Origin: Symbiodinium natans
Taxonomy: Eukaryota > Sar > Dinophyceae > Suessiales > Symbiodiniaceae
Assembly: GCA_905221605.1 (NCBI GenBank)
Contig: CAJNDS010002109.1
Span: 172,501-236,500, forward strand
Direction of reading: 5' to 3'
DNA: 64,000 nucleotides
Both the position numbers and the translations under genes were made by a program. How positions within the stretch are numbered: position 1 is the stretch's first letter; each line of letters opens with the position of its first letter. The notes under the pieces are model-generated. The model was not told the DNA's origin and made no database searches. It worked only from the letters and a program-made list of their open reading frames with translations. This document shows positions 10,338 to 21,075 of the stretch, piece by piece.

Positions 10338-10717
10338 GCGTGGTCCCGAGTTGACTTTAGTGCTCACAGGAGTGTAGGGTTTAGGGTTCGGGATTTAGGG
10401 TTTAGGGTTCAGGGTTTAGGGGATTAGGGGGGGTAGGGTGTAAGGTTTACTGCAATCTAATCTTTGTGACACGTTATCTTGAGACCCGACTGTGACCTAC
10501 CCATGAACCTTCCAGCAGTTGTTTGGGGCTCTTACTTGGGGCTGGGCAGTTTCACACTACGAGGCTCTTGATGCCATCCTCTGTTTTTGCTTACAAGCCT
10601 TCACACTGAGTCCTACATGTTCAGCCCTGTTTTAACTGTAAGCCTCCGCAACTGCAAGGAAATTTGGTTGGTACAAGGTCCAAGCCCTTGTAAGCCCTTG
10701 CACCTCGGTGAGCCGAG

Positions 10718-10745
10718 GGCCATGGCGGAGTACTGGTACGACGAG
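10718..10745 (+). CDS. PPR gene exon K
   Basis: A 28-nt exon reading AMAEYWYDE after the split Val codon, helix B of a PPR unit. Donor is GA (GACAGA). Phase 0 with exon L gives YWYDE-ALKQGLEMD; the unit from FF in exon J to TY in exon L is 35 residues. Confidence 0.75.
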
Positions 10746-10794
10746 GACAGAGCTCCGCATTGGTGTTGAAGAAGGGTTTGGGGGGTTTAAGGTT

Positions 10795-10925
10795 CGCCCT
10801 TAGGGTTGAGGGTTTAGGGCTTAGGGCTTAGGGTTTAGGGTTTGGGGTTTAGGGTTTGGGGTTTAGGGTTTGGGGTTTAGGGTTTAGGTTTGGGGGTTTA
10901 GGGTTTAGGGCTTAAAGGGTTTGGG
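10795..10925 (+). repeat. TTTAGGG/TTTGGGG tract
   Basis: Alternating TTTAGGG and TTTGGGG heptamers, 5' half of the intron after exon K. Confidence 0.93.
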
Positions 10926-10929
10926 GTTA

Positions 10930-11035
10930 GGATGTTCTCCCCTTATACTAACAAACAGTCCTACATCGGGATTTATAGTATATACTCCCTATTGTAATCC
11001 TTATTAAGGACTGTTAGTATAAGGAGGAACATCCC
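10930..11035. mobile_element. TIR element, family A
   Basis: GATGTTCTCCCCTTATACTA at the left, ending AGTATAAGGAGGAACATCCC. Non-coding. Confidence 0.8.
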
Positions 11036-11478
11036 AAGGTTTGGGGTTTCAGGAGGAGCCCCAATTAACTGGGGATTTTCTTTGGGCCCCCTTCTTGAGT
11101 ACGGGGCCTGGGTCTGTTCTGCCAGCATAGACCCGGAGCTCTCCACTAAAGCCCGAAGCTCCTGTGTCCTCAAGCGCCGGGCCCGTTCTCCCAAAGCGCG
11201 TTGATCCCTGTCCCAGACTCTCGAAGCCAAGAAAATCCCGTAAAAAGCTTAAGCTCCAAACTCTTCAACCTTCACCCCACACCCTAGCCCTGAACCCTGA
11301 GTCACAGGGTTCAGGACCCTAAGCCCTAAAACCTAAACCCGAAACCCGAAACCCTAAACCCTAATCCCTAAACCCGAAACCCTAAGCCCTAAACCCGATA
11401 CCCGAAAACCCTAAACCCTGAAACAGTCTTTCGGGTGTTCGGGGTGTCGGAATCCCCAAACCTCTCGCGCGAACCGAG

Positions 11479-11525
11479 GCCCTGAAACAGGGCTTGGAGA
11501 TGGACGGCCAGACGTATGCCACCCT
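11479..11525 (+). CDS. PPR gene exon L
   Basis: Reads ALKQGLEMDGQTYAT and a split Leu codon: helix B end, turn and TY start of the next PPR unit. Acceptor CCGAG, donor GCCCTT. It splits the same Leu codon of the repeat as exon A does at 2288. Confidence 0.85.
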
Positions 11526-11543
11526 GCCCTTCGGCTTTCTACT

Positions 11544-11753
11544 TACTTGGAGATTCAGGGTGCTTATACTTACTTCTCCAACAGCTGAACTTTAAACTTT
11601 TTGCGTTCCCCTATTTTGTAGGATGATAAAGTTCACCTTTTTTCCCCTTGGTTATTGGAGAAGTAAGTATAACCCCAACTATGACTGCGTTTATGAGCCC
11701 TCTGAGCCCCTAAGTAGACTTTGGGGGTATGAGTAGCCATGAACCTCCAAGTA
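11544..11753. mobile_element. TIR element, family C, with an inner palindrome
   Basis: Ends TACTTGGAGATTCAGGGT and CCATGAACCTCCAAGTA match family C. Inside lies a second inverted repeat, ACTTACTTCTCCAACA ... TTGGAGAAGTAAGT, so one element appears nested in another. Confidence 0.65.
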
Positions 11754-11944
11754 GGGGATTCGGGCTAGGCCCCAAACCCGATACCCCGAACTCCAAGGCC
11801 TATAAGCTCTACTGTAATCAAACACCCTGGTGTAAGAAAGAGCCCACAAAACCCCAAACCCCGGCAACCCTACAGTGGCCAAACCCTCAACAAACAGAAG
11901 GGTTTACAGGGTTTAGGAATCTGAACCCTCTACAAGCACCCTAA

Positions 11945-12195
11945 GCCCCAAACCCCAAACCCTAAACCCTAAACCCCAAACCCTAAACCCCAAAACCGCA
12001 AACCCCATAAAGCCCTAAGCCCCCCCCCACACCGGTCAAAGCCAGCAGAGCTGCCCCTCGAACCCGAAACCCGAAACCCTAAACCCTAATCCCTAAACCC
12101 TAAACCCTAAGCCCTGAACCCTGAACCCTGAACCCCTAACCCTAAATCCTAAGCCCTAAACCCTCAACCCTAAACCCTAAACCCTAAACCCTAAG
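11945..12195 (-). repeat. CCCTAAA tract before exon M
   Basis: Degenerate heptamers with a poly-C break at about 12021-12030. Confidence 0.9.
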
Positions 12196-12205
12196 CCCCC
12201 TCAAG

Positions 12206-12242
12206 GGTGCTCGCTGCCGAGTCGCAGGGCGAGGAGAAGCAG
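12206..12242 (+). CDS. PPR gene exon M
   Basis: Completes Leu, then VLAAESQGEEKQ, helix A and the G-acidic turn of a PPR unit. Acceptor CAAG, donor GCTCGG. In phase 0 with exon N it gives EEKQ-ASAWFREA, keeping W in register. Confidence 0.75.
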
Positions 12243-12835
12243 GCTCGGGGGCGAGGAGCTTTATTTCTTAGCCAAGACATGACGTTTAAAACTTGTTTGT
12301 TGGCTATTCTTAGTTTTTAACATTAAAATAGGAAGGAAGAAAGCTTAGCCATTTTTTAACTTCATGCTTTTGATCCTTGGTAATTGGAGAAGTGAGGCTT
12401 GGGGTTTCAAGTCGGTTTTGGTGGGCTCAAGTTTGGGGGGTTCAAGTTACTTCGGCTTCAAGTTATCTGGTGTTCCGGTATGTTTGGGGTTCACGATGTA
12501 TGAGCGGGTTCAAGTTAGTTGGTGTTTTAGTTATTGCTAATCCTAAACCCAAAAACCCTAAGCCACTTTGTAAGGATGTAATGGGGTTCATTAAATTCAG
12601 GGTTTGAGTTATCAAGGACTTGAGGAGTTGAAGAGTTGAATGGGTTCATAGCATCGAGGCGCAGGATTCCTGGGTTTAGGGTTTAGGGTTTAGGGTTTTA
12701 GGTTTTAGGGTCGAGGGTAACGACCTGTTTCTTGCTTCTGCACCATGCTAGCCAGCAGTAAGGTTGCCCGAGCCACTTGCCGCTAGGCGAGTTGCGAGCC
12801 CTAAGCCGCCAAGCCACGACGCTCATGCTCCGGAG

Positions 12836-12867
12836 GCGTCTGCCTGGTTCCGCGAAGCATGCGCGAG
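12836..12867 (+). CDS. PPR gene exon N
   Basis: Reads ASAWFREACA and two bases of Arg, helix B of a PPR unit. Acceptor GGAG, donor GCGACG. Confidence 0.75.
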
Positions 12868-12959
12868 GCGACGACAGGGACGAATGTTTCTGTTCCAGGG
12901 CCTTACTCGTTGCTTTGCTGGGCTTTGGACAGTGGCATAGCATACAGCCTTTGCACTGA

Positions 12960-13345
12960 AACGGAAGATATGACCGCGCGGAGCGCGGCGATTAGTTGTA
13001 TAGGCGGCAGGGTTTGGGGTTCAGGATTTTAGGCTTGAGATATTCCTTCGGCCGAGCGGAAGCCAGCAACGATCTTTTTGAGGAAGGGCTTCCAGTGAGT
13101 GACAGTGTCTCTCGATGCTTGTGCACTGAACCTGAACCCTAGGTGTCACAGCTTCTCGAACTCCGCAAACATGCGCCCACGTAGCTGGGCATCCCCGTGC
13201 ATGGGAATTAGCAGCCCTCAGCCCTCGACCCTAAAATCGCACCCCGGAATGCCTTCGCGGCACACTCTTCCCGAAACAGTTCTGAAAGACCCTGAACTGC
13301 GGGCAGGCAGACCCCACCCCCCTTTCAGTCCATCCCCGAAACCCC
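12960..13345. other. Unique intronic block
   Basis: Mostly non-repetitive. It contains a GCCGAGCGGAAGCCAGC stretch that resembles a PPR helix B (AERK) near 13051 but does not fit the register; it may be a dead exon. Short open frames are not recognised. Confidence 0.35.
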
Positions 13346-13349
13346 GCCC

Positions 13350-13363
13350 TAAAAACTAGAACC

Positions 13364-13423
<60 letters not shown>

Positions 13424-13445
13424 ACCCTAAACCCTAAACCCTCAA
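13350..13445 (-). repeat. CCCTCAA heptamer array
   Basis: About ten copies of a heptamer with an A to C change at one place, flanked by CCCTAAA. Confidence 0.95.
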
Positions 13446-13643
13446 CCCCATGGGTTTCGGGTTCCGGGATCTCGGCTCGAATCTAAGGGTAGTTATATGA
13501 CCCCTGTGGTCCCTTACCTTCTTTAACGGGTTCTGAAGTGTGGGCCCGTGCGGTTTTTGTGGGGAAAAACCCGGGCTCCCCCACTGAAGGGCCCTACTCA
13601 GGGGCCATGAAGCTATCCTTAGATCAACTTGCCGTGCTCTCCC

Positions 13644-13754
13644 TAAAACCCTAAACCCTAAACCCTAAACCCTAAACCCTAAACCCTAAACCCTAAACCC
13701 TAAACCCTAAACCCTAAACCCTAAACCCTAAACCCCAAACCCTAAACCCTAAAC
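13644..13754 (-). repeat. CCCTAAA array before exon O
   Basis: About 15 heptamers, nearly perfect, ten nt upstream of the exon O acceptor. Confidence 0.97.
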
Positions 13755-13764
13755 TCGGTGCAAG

Positions 13765-13803
13765 GCAGGCGAGCTTCAAGGACAGCTTCGTGGAGAAGCT
13801 GCT
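13765..13803 (+). CDS. PPR gene exon O
   Basis: Completes Arg, then QASFKDSFVEKL and a split Leu codon. Acceptor CAAG, donor GCGGGG. In the joined protein L, L, G, D, A and W of the next exon fall in exact 35-residue register although the usual F is replaced by V. Confidence 0.7.
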
Positions 13804-13990
13804 GCGGGGGGCCCCTACTGGCGGTGCTCGGGTTTTTGTTCGGGGGTTTTGAGGTTGAGGGTTTAGGGTTTAGGGTTTAGAAGCCATGAACATCATCTTA
13901 CTTCTGAACGGGGGTCCTTAGAAGGTCAGTTGAGACAACTCTCTGGCCAGCGGGGTGCTGAGGATTTAGGGCTTAACATTGAGGGATTTT

Positions 13991-14074
13991 GGGATGCGCA
14001 ACCTTACAATAGGGATCATAGTACCCCCGATTATAATCCCCATTAAGGGCGGGTAGTATAAGGGTGAACATCCC
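13991..14074. mobile_element. TIR element, family A (diverged)
   Basis: GGGATG at the left and AGTATAAGGGTGAACATCCC at the right; the left arm is eroded. Confidence 0.6.
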
Positions 14075-14328
14075 GACAAATTTTCTGTGTGGTAACCGAC
14101 TGTTTTTGGGGGAAGATCTCCGTGTTCTCACGTTTGGTGGGTTCTGTGTCGCAACTAAACCCTAAACCCTAAACCCTGAACCGTAATCCCTAAACCCTAA
14201 ACCCTAAACCCTAAAACCCTAAATCCTAAACCCTCAACCCTAAATAGCTTCATAAGGGCTTAGGGCACCGGGCAGCTCAGACGAGCGTGAAAACCCAAAG
14301 ATGCAGGATCAATGGGGGATCCTCATTT

Positions 14329-14330
14329 AG

Positions 14331-14379
<49 letters not shown>

Positions 14380-14392
14380 GTTTGTTCTTCAA
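14329..14392 (+). repeat. CT microsatellite
   Basis: About 30 CT units with a few interruptions. Confidence 0.95.
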
Positions 14393-14439
14393 AAAAATCC
14401 CTAAACTCTAAGCCCCCCGGCTCTGCCCGTCGCATTCAG

Positions 14440-14503
14440 GTCCATCCTCGTCGACCGCGGTGACCACGACGGTGCGCGGAACTGGCTTCGGCGTGCGCAG
14501 AAG
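14440..14503 (+). CDS. PPR gene exon P
   Basis: Completes Leu, then SILVDRGDHDGARNWLRRAQ and K. GD, A, W and A stand at PPR positions 11, 12, 16, 19 and 23. Acceptor TTCAG, donor GCGTAG. Confidence 0.85.
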
Positions 14504-14754
14504 GCGTAGATGGTTTAGGGCTTTTTGGGTGTTTAAGACCCCAAACCCTAAACCCTAAACCCTAAACCCTAACCCTAAACCTCAAAATCTAAGGATCCAA
14601 GGTCTTCTAGAGTCATGCTGCGAGAATCTGTTTGCTGTAACTCAGTCGCCTTATAAAAAGGGGGGTGGAACTTCCTCCATTCTCGGGATACAGCGGGCAG
14701 AGGGTGTCTGTGTCTTGTAGGTTTGGGGTTAGGGTTTTGGGTTTATAGGGTATA

Positions 14755-14795
14755 GGGTTTAGGGTTTAGGGTTTAGGGTTTAGGGTTTAGGGAAC
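14755..14795 (+). repeat. TTTAGGG array
   Basis: Five to six perfect heptamers in the 3' half of the intron between exons P and Q, an exception to the usual orientation. Confidence 0.95.
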
Positions 14796-14863
14796 CCGAC
14801 TCCCTTGTTGCGGCGTAGAGCCCCTCTCGCCCCCTGGCCTCCGACCTCTGCCTTTGCGGGGAG

Positions 14864-14920
14864 GCCGGCATGGAGTGCAACGGGAACATGCTGCGGAGCG
14901 TCTTCCGCCAGCTCATGAGG
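14864..14920 (+). CDS. PPR gene exon Q
   Basis: Reads AGMECNGNMLRSVFRQLMR. With exon P the protein runs RRAQK-AGMECNG, the AGxxx turn of PPR. Acceptor GGGAG. The 3' end is uncertain; a GA donor after ATGAG would end it at 14918. Confidence 0.8.
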
Positions 14921-14980
14921 ACCCCTAAACCCGAAAACCATAAACCCTAAACCCTAAACCCGACACCCGAAACCCTAAAC

Positions 14981-15033
14981 CCTAAACCCTAAACCCTAAA
15001 CCCTAAACCCTAAACCCTAAACCCTAAACCCTA
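14981..15033 (-). repeat. CCCTAAA array
   Basis: Seven to eight heptamers. Confidence 0.95.
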
Positions 15034-15538
15034 AGCCCTCGCCCCAACCTACAGGAGATAGAGTGAAGTCTCAGGCGCAACTCGGTGAGCCTCTCGCATG
15101 CGAGATGTCTCATCTCAGTCGGGCGTGCTACTCTGGGTCTTTTGGGGTTGATGGTGTTGAGCTCGTTTGACCCTCTTGATGCGGAAGAGCCCTAAACCCT
15201 AAACCCTAAACCCTAAACTCTAAACCCTAAACCCTAGGAGCCTTTGTTTTAAGGACCGGAGAGGCCTTGCGTCCGTCAGAGGAAGTGGCTGAAAGCAGTG
15301 TGGCGTTTCCCAGTTGCTGGCTCCTTCCACACATGTGGCCAGGTCGTAAACCACATCCCCTTCCTTCGATATCCCTCAGTACCCTTGTATACCCTTCTTG
15401 AAGGCTCATGTACAACAACCCCTAAACCTCCAAGTGACCGATACCCTTCTTTGTAATAATGCTAATAATCTGATGATATTTTTTTGAAACAATCTAAAAT
15501 GCCCATTGAAACAAGAAGCTCCGAACTAGCCGTCGTAG

Positions 15539-15564
15539 CCATGGATGATGCGCGGCATCTGGAA
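15539..15564 (+). CDS. Probable PPR gene exon
   Basis: After acceptor GTAG, reads (A)MDDARHLE, matching the GxxDxAxxL part of a PPR unit; donor GTGCTT. I could not join it in phase to exon Q, so a small exon is missing or this is a relic. Confidence 0.45.
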
Positions 15565-15703
15565 GTGCTTCCCGATTCAGAGGAGCACCTCGCGTTGCTG
15601 CCGCCCGCCTTACGAAGCCCGCAACCTCAACTCCTAAACCCTAAGCCCTCAACCCGCTAACTCAACCCCGGGGGTCATCCTACGAACGCTGGCTTCAGAT
15701 GCT

Positions 15704-15832
15704 ACTAATTGCTTAAGAACCCCCCCCCCCCAAAAAAAAAAAAAATAAAAAAAAATCGCCCTCACCAGGGCAATATAGGGATCTTCGTTTTTGTAGTTTT
15801 TGGGGGCTTCCTAAGCAAATAGTAGATGATGG
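15704..15832. mobile_element. TIR element, family G
   Basis: Left end AATTGCTTAAGAACCCCCC, right end TTCCTAAGCAAATAGTAGAT, with homopolymer C and A runs in the left arm. Other copies at 41213, 42371, 48305 and 48669. Confidence 0.7.
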
Positions 15833-16100
15833 TTTAGTGTGTTGTTCTAAGTTGGCGGACCCGCCCTCAAGCCCTCAACCCACCCTCCAAAAGCCCAGTT
15901 CGAGAACTACTGAACTCTATAGATCCCTGAACCCCAAAACAGCCCAACTTGTAGGTTTTAGGTTTTAGGGTTTAGGGTTTAGGGTTTAGTGTTTAGGGCT
16001 TAGGGTGTAGGGTTTTAGGGTTTAAACCACCAAATCCAAAACTCAAAAACCCCGCAGGGTTCAGTTTTTTTGGCTGAGGTCGAGCACCTTCCCACTGCAG

Positions 16101-16133
16101 GGCTACATCGAGGAAACGGAGCGGCGACACATG
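16101..16133 (+). CDS. Probable PPR gene exon
   Basis: After CTGCAG, reads GYIEETERRHM, which fits G11-E17 of a PPR unit; GT donor. Neighbouring exons not resolved. Confidence 0.45.
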
Positions 16134-16158
16134 GTTATTTAGGGTTTAGGGTTTAGGG

Positions 16159-16350
16159 TTATTTACCCAAAATAGGGGGCGCCCCTGTGATACCGCAAGT
16201 GGAATGGGAACCCCCCCAAAAGGGTACCAAAAGGGTACCAACTAGGGGTAGCCCCTTCCTGCCCCAAATAGAATAGAATCCCTTATTAAAGGGACCCCCC
16301 CCCCAAGAGGGTATGTACCCCTATTTTCGGAAACCCCCTCATTTTGGCAG
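16159..16350. mobile_element. Palindrome-rich element
   Basis: Ends TACCCAAAATAGGGGGC and CCCCTATTTTCGGAAACC are roughly inverted; inner AGGGTACC repeats. Distant relatives near 31686 and 36860. Confidence 0.45.
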
Positions 16351-16854
16351 CAAGGCCTTTCGGTCTAGGGAGCCCCGAAGGCGTTTCGCAAGGGCGTGTT
16401 GGCTGTGGCTTAGAGGTTTTTTTTGCGGGTTCTGGGTTTAATTTGGGTGATTAGGGTTTAGAGTATGGGCTCCAGGGTTTTGGTAGGGTTTGGGGTTTGG
16501 GGTTTAGGGCCAGGGGTTAAGTCTTAGTCTTTGCAGCAGGCGATTTAGGCTTTTAAGCCCCCCTAAACCCTAAACCCTGCACCCTGAACTCTGAACCCTA
16601 AACTCTAAACCCTAAACCCTAAACCCTAAACCCTAAAGCTTCAGATCCCAGTCAGACACATCGTAAGCCTTGCTTCAGATCAACTTCGAAGGCAGATGGG
16701 GTTTAGGGTTTCGGAATTGGGCTGTAGAGTTTAGGGTTTAGGGTCTAGGGTCTAGGAATTGGGATGCAGGGTTCGAGGCTCCCGTGTGTGGGGGCGTTCC
16801 AAGTTGTGGGAGGCGAAGTGCAGCTTCCCTCAGTCGCTGCGGACTATGCTTCCT

Positions 16855-17040
16855 GAGCCCCCTTAAGCCCCTCTAAGCCCCCTAAGCCCCTCTAAGCCCC
16901 TAAGCCCCCGAAGCCCCCGAAGCCCCTCTAAGCCCCTCTAAGCGCCTGCCCCCAAGCCCCCAAGCCCCTCTAAGCGCCTGCCCCCCTAAGCCCCCTAAGC
17001 CCCCTAAGCCCTAAGTCCCCTAAGCCCCCTAAGCCCGTGA
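16855..17040 (-). repeat. CCCCTAAG/CCCCTCTAAG array
   Basis: Irregular 7-10 base units rich in AAGCCCC. Confidence 0.9.
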
Positions 17041-17070
17041 GCTGAGGAGCGATCACACCCACGCAGCTGC

Positions 17071-17107
17071 AGGAGGTGGTCGACTTCGCCGGCGCTCATT
17101 GCAGGCG
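17071..17107 (+). CDS. Exon-like island, unassigned
   Basis: After CTGCAG, reads EVVDFAGAHCRR in a GC-rich island; PPR-like but without diagnostic residues. Confidence 0.3.
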
Positions 17108-17142
17108 CCAGGGGTTCATGGCTCTGGGATCTAGGGAACGCT

Positions 17143-17370
17143 AAACCCTAAACCCTAAACCCTAAACCCTAAACCCTAAACCCTAAACCCTAAACCCTAA
17201 ACCCTAAACCCTAAACCCTAAACCCTAAACCCTAAACCCTAAACCCTAAACTCTCAACCCTCAACCCTCAACCCTAAACCCTAAACCCTAAACCCTAAAC
17301 CCTAAACTCTAAACCCTAAACCCTCAACCCTAAACCCTAAACCCTAGACCCTAGACCCTAAACCCTAAAC
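17143..17370 (-). repeat. CCCTAAA array
   Basis: Over 25 heptamers with CCCTCAA and CCCTAGA sub-blocks. Confidence 0.97.
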
Positions 17371-17490
17371 CCCCAAGCACAAATCCTGAGCTCAAGGAGC
17401 CGGAGCAGCTTCCCATCTGTCTTCCCTCTGTCAGGCAATGGCACGACCGTAGCTGCGCTTCATGGACGTCAGGCTGGGCTGGGGTGCGCA

Positions 17491-17605
17491 CTATCGGGGT
17501 CGGAAGAAGTAAGATAGTACTATATTAGTATTCCCTTGTGGTCCCTTTAGGACTATCCTCCTAAAAACCACTCAAAACCCTATTCTAATTATTAAGGCCC
17601 CCATA
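17491..17605. mobile_element. Element family F
   Basis: Begins GGGTCGGAAGAAGTAAGATA and ends ATTCTAATTATTAAGGCCCC. Related copies at 25572 and 61785. Confidence 0.6.
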
Positions 17606-17808
17606 TTGGGTGCTCTCATCAAGTTTAGGCACCTCAAGGCTTTAAGGTTTTAGGATGGTTTTAGGCTCAGTTTCTTACAAACCTAAACCCCGAAGCCCCT
17701 AAGCCCCGAAGCCCCGAAGCCCCCAAGTTGTAACCCCTAACCCCCCTCAACCCCCCCTCACAAGCCCGACTGTTGCCCAACATTTTTGGCGCCACCCATC
17801 CTTGCAGG

Positions 17809-17868
17809 GCAGCCGCTCTCCATGGACTTCCTGAACCTCTACCACCTCACGGCCCCCTGGAAGTTCAA
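17809..17868 (+). CDS. Exon-like island, unassigned
   Basis: After TTGCAG, reads GQPLSMDFLNLYHLTAPWK, open and GC-rich at third positions; not recognised. Confidence 0.3.
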
Positions 17869-18292
17869 AAAACCCTAAGCCCCTAAACCCTTAAGCCCTT
17901 GAACCATTCAGCTTTGAGCCCTACGCCTCATCCCCTGAACCCCAAAACCCTTAGAAACCCTCCACCCCAAACCGAAGCCCCCCGATCCCCCAAAGCCCTC
18001 CTTGTCCGAAAACAGGGGCAGGTTTTTGTGAAGGGCTACCATCAGGAATGATGCTCCTTTTGGGTATGTAAAGGGGCGTGCCGTAGCAAAGACTTCCAAG
18101 TGCTGGATAGCCTAAGCAAGCAGAGAGCCACCGAGGATTGGGTGATCCGGCCTGCAACGCAGGCAGGGCCAAACCCCCCCAAAATCCCTAAGACCTTCAG
18201 AAATCCCGTACCACCCGAACCCCCCCCCCCCAAAAAAAAAAAAAAACCCAACCCCCACTAACCCCCTAAGCCCCGAAAAATCCTCGACCCCT

Positions 18293-18540
18293 AACCCCTA
18301 AACCCCCTAAACCCCCTAAACCCCCTAAACCCCCTAAACCCCCTAAACCCCCTAAACCCCCTAACCCCCTAAACCCCCTACCCCCTAAACCCCCTAAACC
18401 CCCTAAACCCCCTAAACCCCCTAAACCCCTAAACCCTAAACCCCCTAAACCCTAAACCCCCTAAACCCCCCCCCTAAACCCCCTAAACCCCCTAAACCCC
18501 CTAAACCCCCTAAACCCCCTAAACCCCCTAAACCCCAAAC
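18293..18540 (-). repeat. CCCCCTAAA array
   Basis: About 28 nine-base units (CCCCCTAAA), with some seven- and eight-base units. Confidence 0.96.
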
Positions 18541-19302
18541 CCTAAACCCTAAACCCTAAACGTGCGTCATCTTGTGTGCGAGGCGGAGAACTGTGCCATG
18601 GTCGAGCTCCTTACAGGCCCTGTCAAAGGGAAGCTTGGGGTTCAAGGGCTTCAGAGGGGCTTTGCGGGTTTAGGGTTTTTAGGGTTTAGGGTTTATTGTT
18701 CTGCCGAAAAGGCCACCCGCAGGCGCCCGCATGGTTCGTCTCGCACTGGCACCCTGGCTTCAGAATCCAAAGACCGAAACCCTAAGCCCCAAGATTTGGG
18801 GCTTCCGGTTTGAGGGGCTTGGGGTTGGGGGTTTCAAGGCTGTGTACTGTTAACTTTTCTTGTGGGCTTTGGGTGCACAGGGTTGAGGCTTTGGCTTGCT
18901 GTTTGCGCTTCCTCTCAGCAAAGGTGCCTGGTGTGAGCCAGAATTCTTGAAGCCCTATAAGCCTCACTCTAACCCTCCACCCTACACCCTACACCGCAAA
19001 CCCTAAACCTTCCCACCTCTCACCTCCCAGCCCTCCTGAAGCCCAACCCTGTAGACCCTGAACCCTGGGAACCCCTGAGCCCATAATGGAACCCACATGT
19101 CGGAACATGTTCAGAGGGTTTTAAGGGGCCAACCTAGCTTTAAAACCCCAAAGCCCTTAAATCCTTAAACCCCTCAGCCCGCAAGGGGGGCCCTCTATAG
19201 CACTCGGGCCCTAGAAATGTGGAGGTGGCTTAAGCCCTTAAGCCCTTAAGCCCTAAAGACCTCAGAGGCCCTCTGGCCCTAAACCCCAAACCCCAAACCC
19301 TA

Positions 19303-19373
19303 AACCCAAACCCTAAACCCTAAACCCTAAACCCTAAACCCTAAACCCTAAACCCTAAACCCTAAACCCTAAA
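19303..19373 (-). repeat. CCCTAAA array
   Basis: About ten heptamers. Confidence 0.97.
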
Positions 19374-19439
19374 CCCGAAAACCTAAACCCCAAAGCCCAA
19401 ACCCCCTAAACCCTGAACCACTGGTAGGCCCTGCAATGT

Positions 19440-19530
19440 TGAGGTGGGGCGAGCCGCTCCGCTGCTTCGTCAGCTGCCTCCGGCGCCATGCGCAGACGCG
19501 AGCGCTGCAGGCGCTCGGGACGGAGATGAA
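19440..19530 (+). CDS. Exon-like island, unassigned
   Basis: A GC-rich block between CCCTAAA and TTTAGGG arrays. One frame reads RWGEPLRCFVSCLRRHAQ and stays open for about 30 codons. No family recognised; the setting is that of an exon. Confidence 0.35.
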
Positions 19531-19948
19531 CGGATTTTCAGGGCTTAGGGCTTGGGGTTTAGGGTTTAGGGTTTAGGGTTTATGGTCGAGAAAGAGGATG
19601 CAGGATTTTGGGGTTTAGGCTTGAGTTGAGGTGCTTTTGTGGTAGAAATTCAGCGACAGGCCCTAAATCCAGATGTGGCGGCGGGGGGGGGCTCTCCTAA
19701 GCCCCACACCCGAACCCTAAGGCCCTAAACCCTGAACCTTTGGAGGTTTAGGCTTTAGGGTTTAGGCTTTAGGGTTTAGGGTTGAGGGTTGAGGGTTTAG
19801 GGTTAGGGTTTAGGGCTTCAGGTCTACAGAATAGGCAGCTGGTGTAGGGTAAGTCAATACCGTGCCTAAGCTGCTTGAAAGGCCTTGTCCCTACACGCCC
19901 TAAACCTTACAAGCCATCAACCCTAAACCCCACATCCTTGTTTTTGTC

Positions 19949-20061
19949 TCTGTGGTGCTTTACTGTAACTTTAGATCCTTAGCCTTTTTGGGTTTATTGG
20001 GTTTCTTAAGAAGGCAGCTAAAAATTAAATGTATAGCTACCCTGCTAAGTGCAGCCAAGTT
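19949..20061. mobile_element. Repeat element, family D
   Basis: About 110 bp starting CTCTGTGGTGCTTTACTGTA and ending CTAAGTGCAGCCAAGTT. Two more copies, at 28798 and 47680, share long identical blocks, so the family moved recently. Confidence 0.8.
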
Positions 20062-20139
20062 GGGGCTTCGTTCCCAGGGTTTCGCGTTTTCAAGGTACAG
20101 GGGGTCGGGGAAGTCAGGCTAGGGGTTTCAAGGTCTTGT

Positions 20140-20265
20140 AGGACCCGAAACCCTAAACCCTAAACCCTCAACCCTAAACCCTAAACCCTAAACCCTAAAC
20201 CCTAAACCCGAAACCCTCAACCCTCAACCCTCAACCCTAAACCCTAAACCCGAAACCCTAAACCC
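20140..20265 (-). repeat. CCCTAAA/CCCTCAA tract
   Basis: Heptamers with two variant types in blocks. Confidence 0.93.
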
Positions 20266-20619
20266 TCAACCCTCAACTCCGCGGGCTCAGGCCTCGGCAG
20301 CCTATTGGGCCCGGAGCTGAGACGCAGGAGCTTGTGGCTCTGATCCCCGGGGCTTCGAGGCTTAGTGTTTCGGGCGTTCCCAAGCCGCATAAAGCCCTCA
20401 GCTCTCAACCTTATTGGTAGCCCCAAAGCCCAAACCCCAAACCGCAAACCCCAAACCCTAAACCCTAACCCTAAACCCTAAACCCTACGCCCTAAACCCT
20501 AAACCCCAAACCCTAAACCCTAAACCCCAAACCCTAAACCCCAAACCCTAGAAACCTTATCTAGACCCCAAACCCTGATGCTCTGAGGCCACCCCTCGTC
20601 CCCGGAAAACCCTCAGCCC

Positions 20620-20950
20620 TAAAACTCTCTTGTGAACCCCCGACTCCTGAGTTTGGGGCTGAATGCTTGGGAACTATTGTTGGGAATTCCGGGGAGTTCG
20701 GATGTTTCAAGAAGATCCTGCGGGCCGAGTCTCTGTTATAAGTACCGTCATTCTCTGCTACGTAGCAAAGGTCGGGGAGCGTGCGTGGAGTAGGATGAAG
20801 TCAAGTTCAGGGTTTGGAGTATAGGGTTTGGGGTTTGGGGTTTGGGAGCTAGGAAAATCTTGTTGTTAAGTCGCTGCTCTAGTGAGCCCAGCAGGCGTTC
20901 TGAGATCTTGACCTACCCTAGAAAGGATTCGCTTGCCACATTTGGATATA
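20620..20950. other. Intronic block without recognised feature
   Basis: Non-repetitive apart from TTTGGGG units at 20826-20846. No exon or element recognised. Confidence 0.4.
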
Positions 20951-20990
20951 GGTTCCAAAACCCAAAACCCTAAACCCAACACCCAAAACC

Positions 20991-20992
<2 letters not shown>

Positions 20993-21043
<51 letters not shown>

Positions 21044-21075
21044 ACCCTTAACCCTCAACCCTCAACCCTAAACCC
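20993..21075 (-). repeat. CCCTCAA heptamer array
   Basis: Eleven copies, one with CCCTTAA. Confidence 0.96.

Noticed and set aside
13350-13445. CRISPR-like or other spaced repeat array
   Set aside because: No unique spacers; simple tandem heptamers in eukaryotic DNA.
15531-15545. Dinoflagellate spliced-leader relic (CGTAGCCAT)
   Set aside because: Only nine bases match and the rest of the leader is absent.
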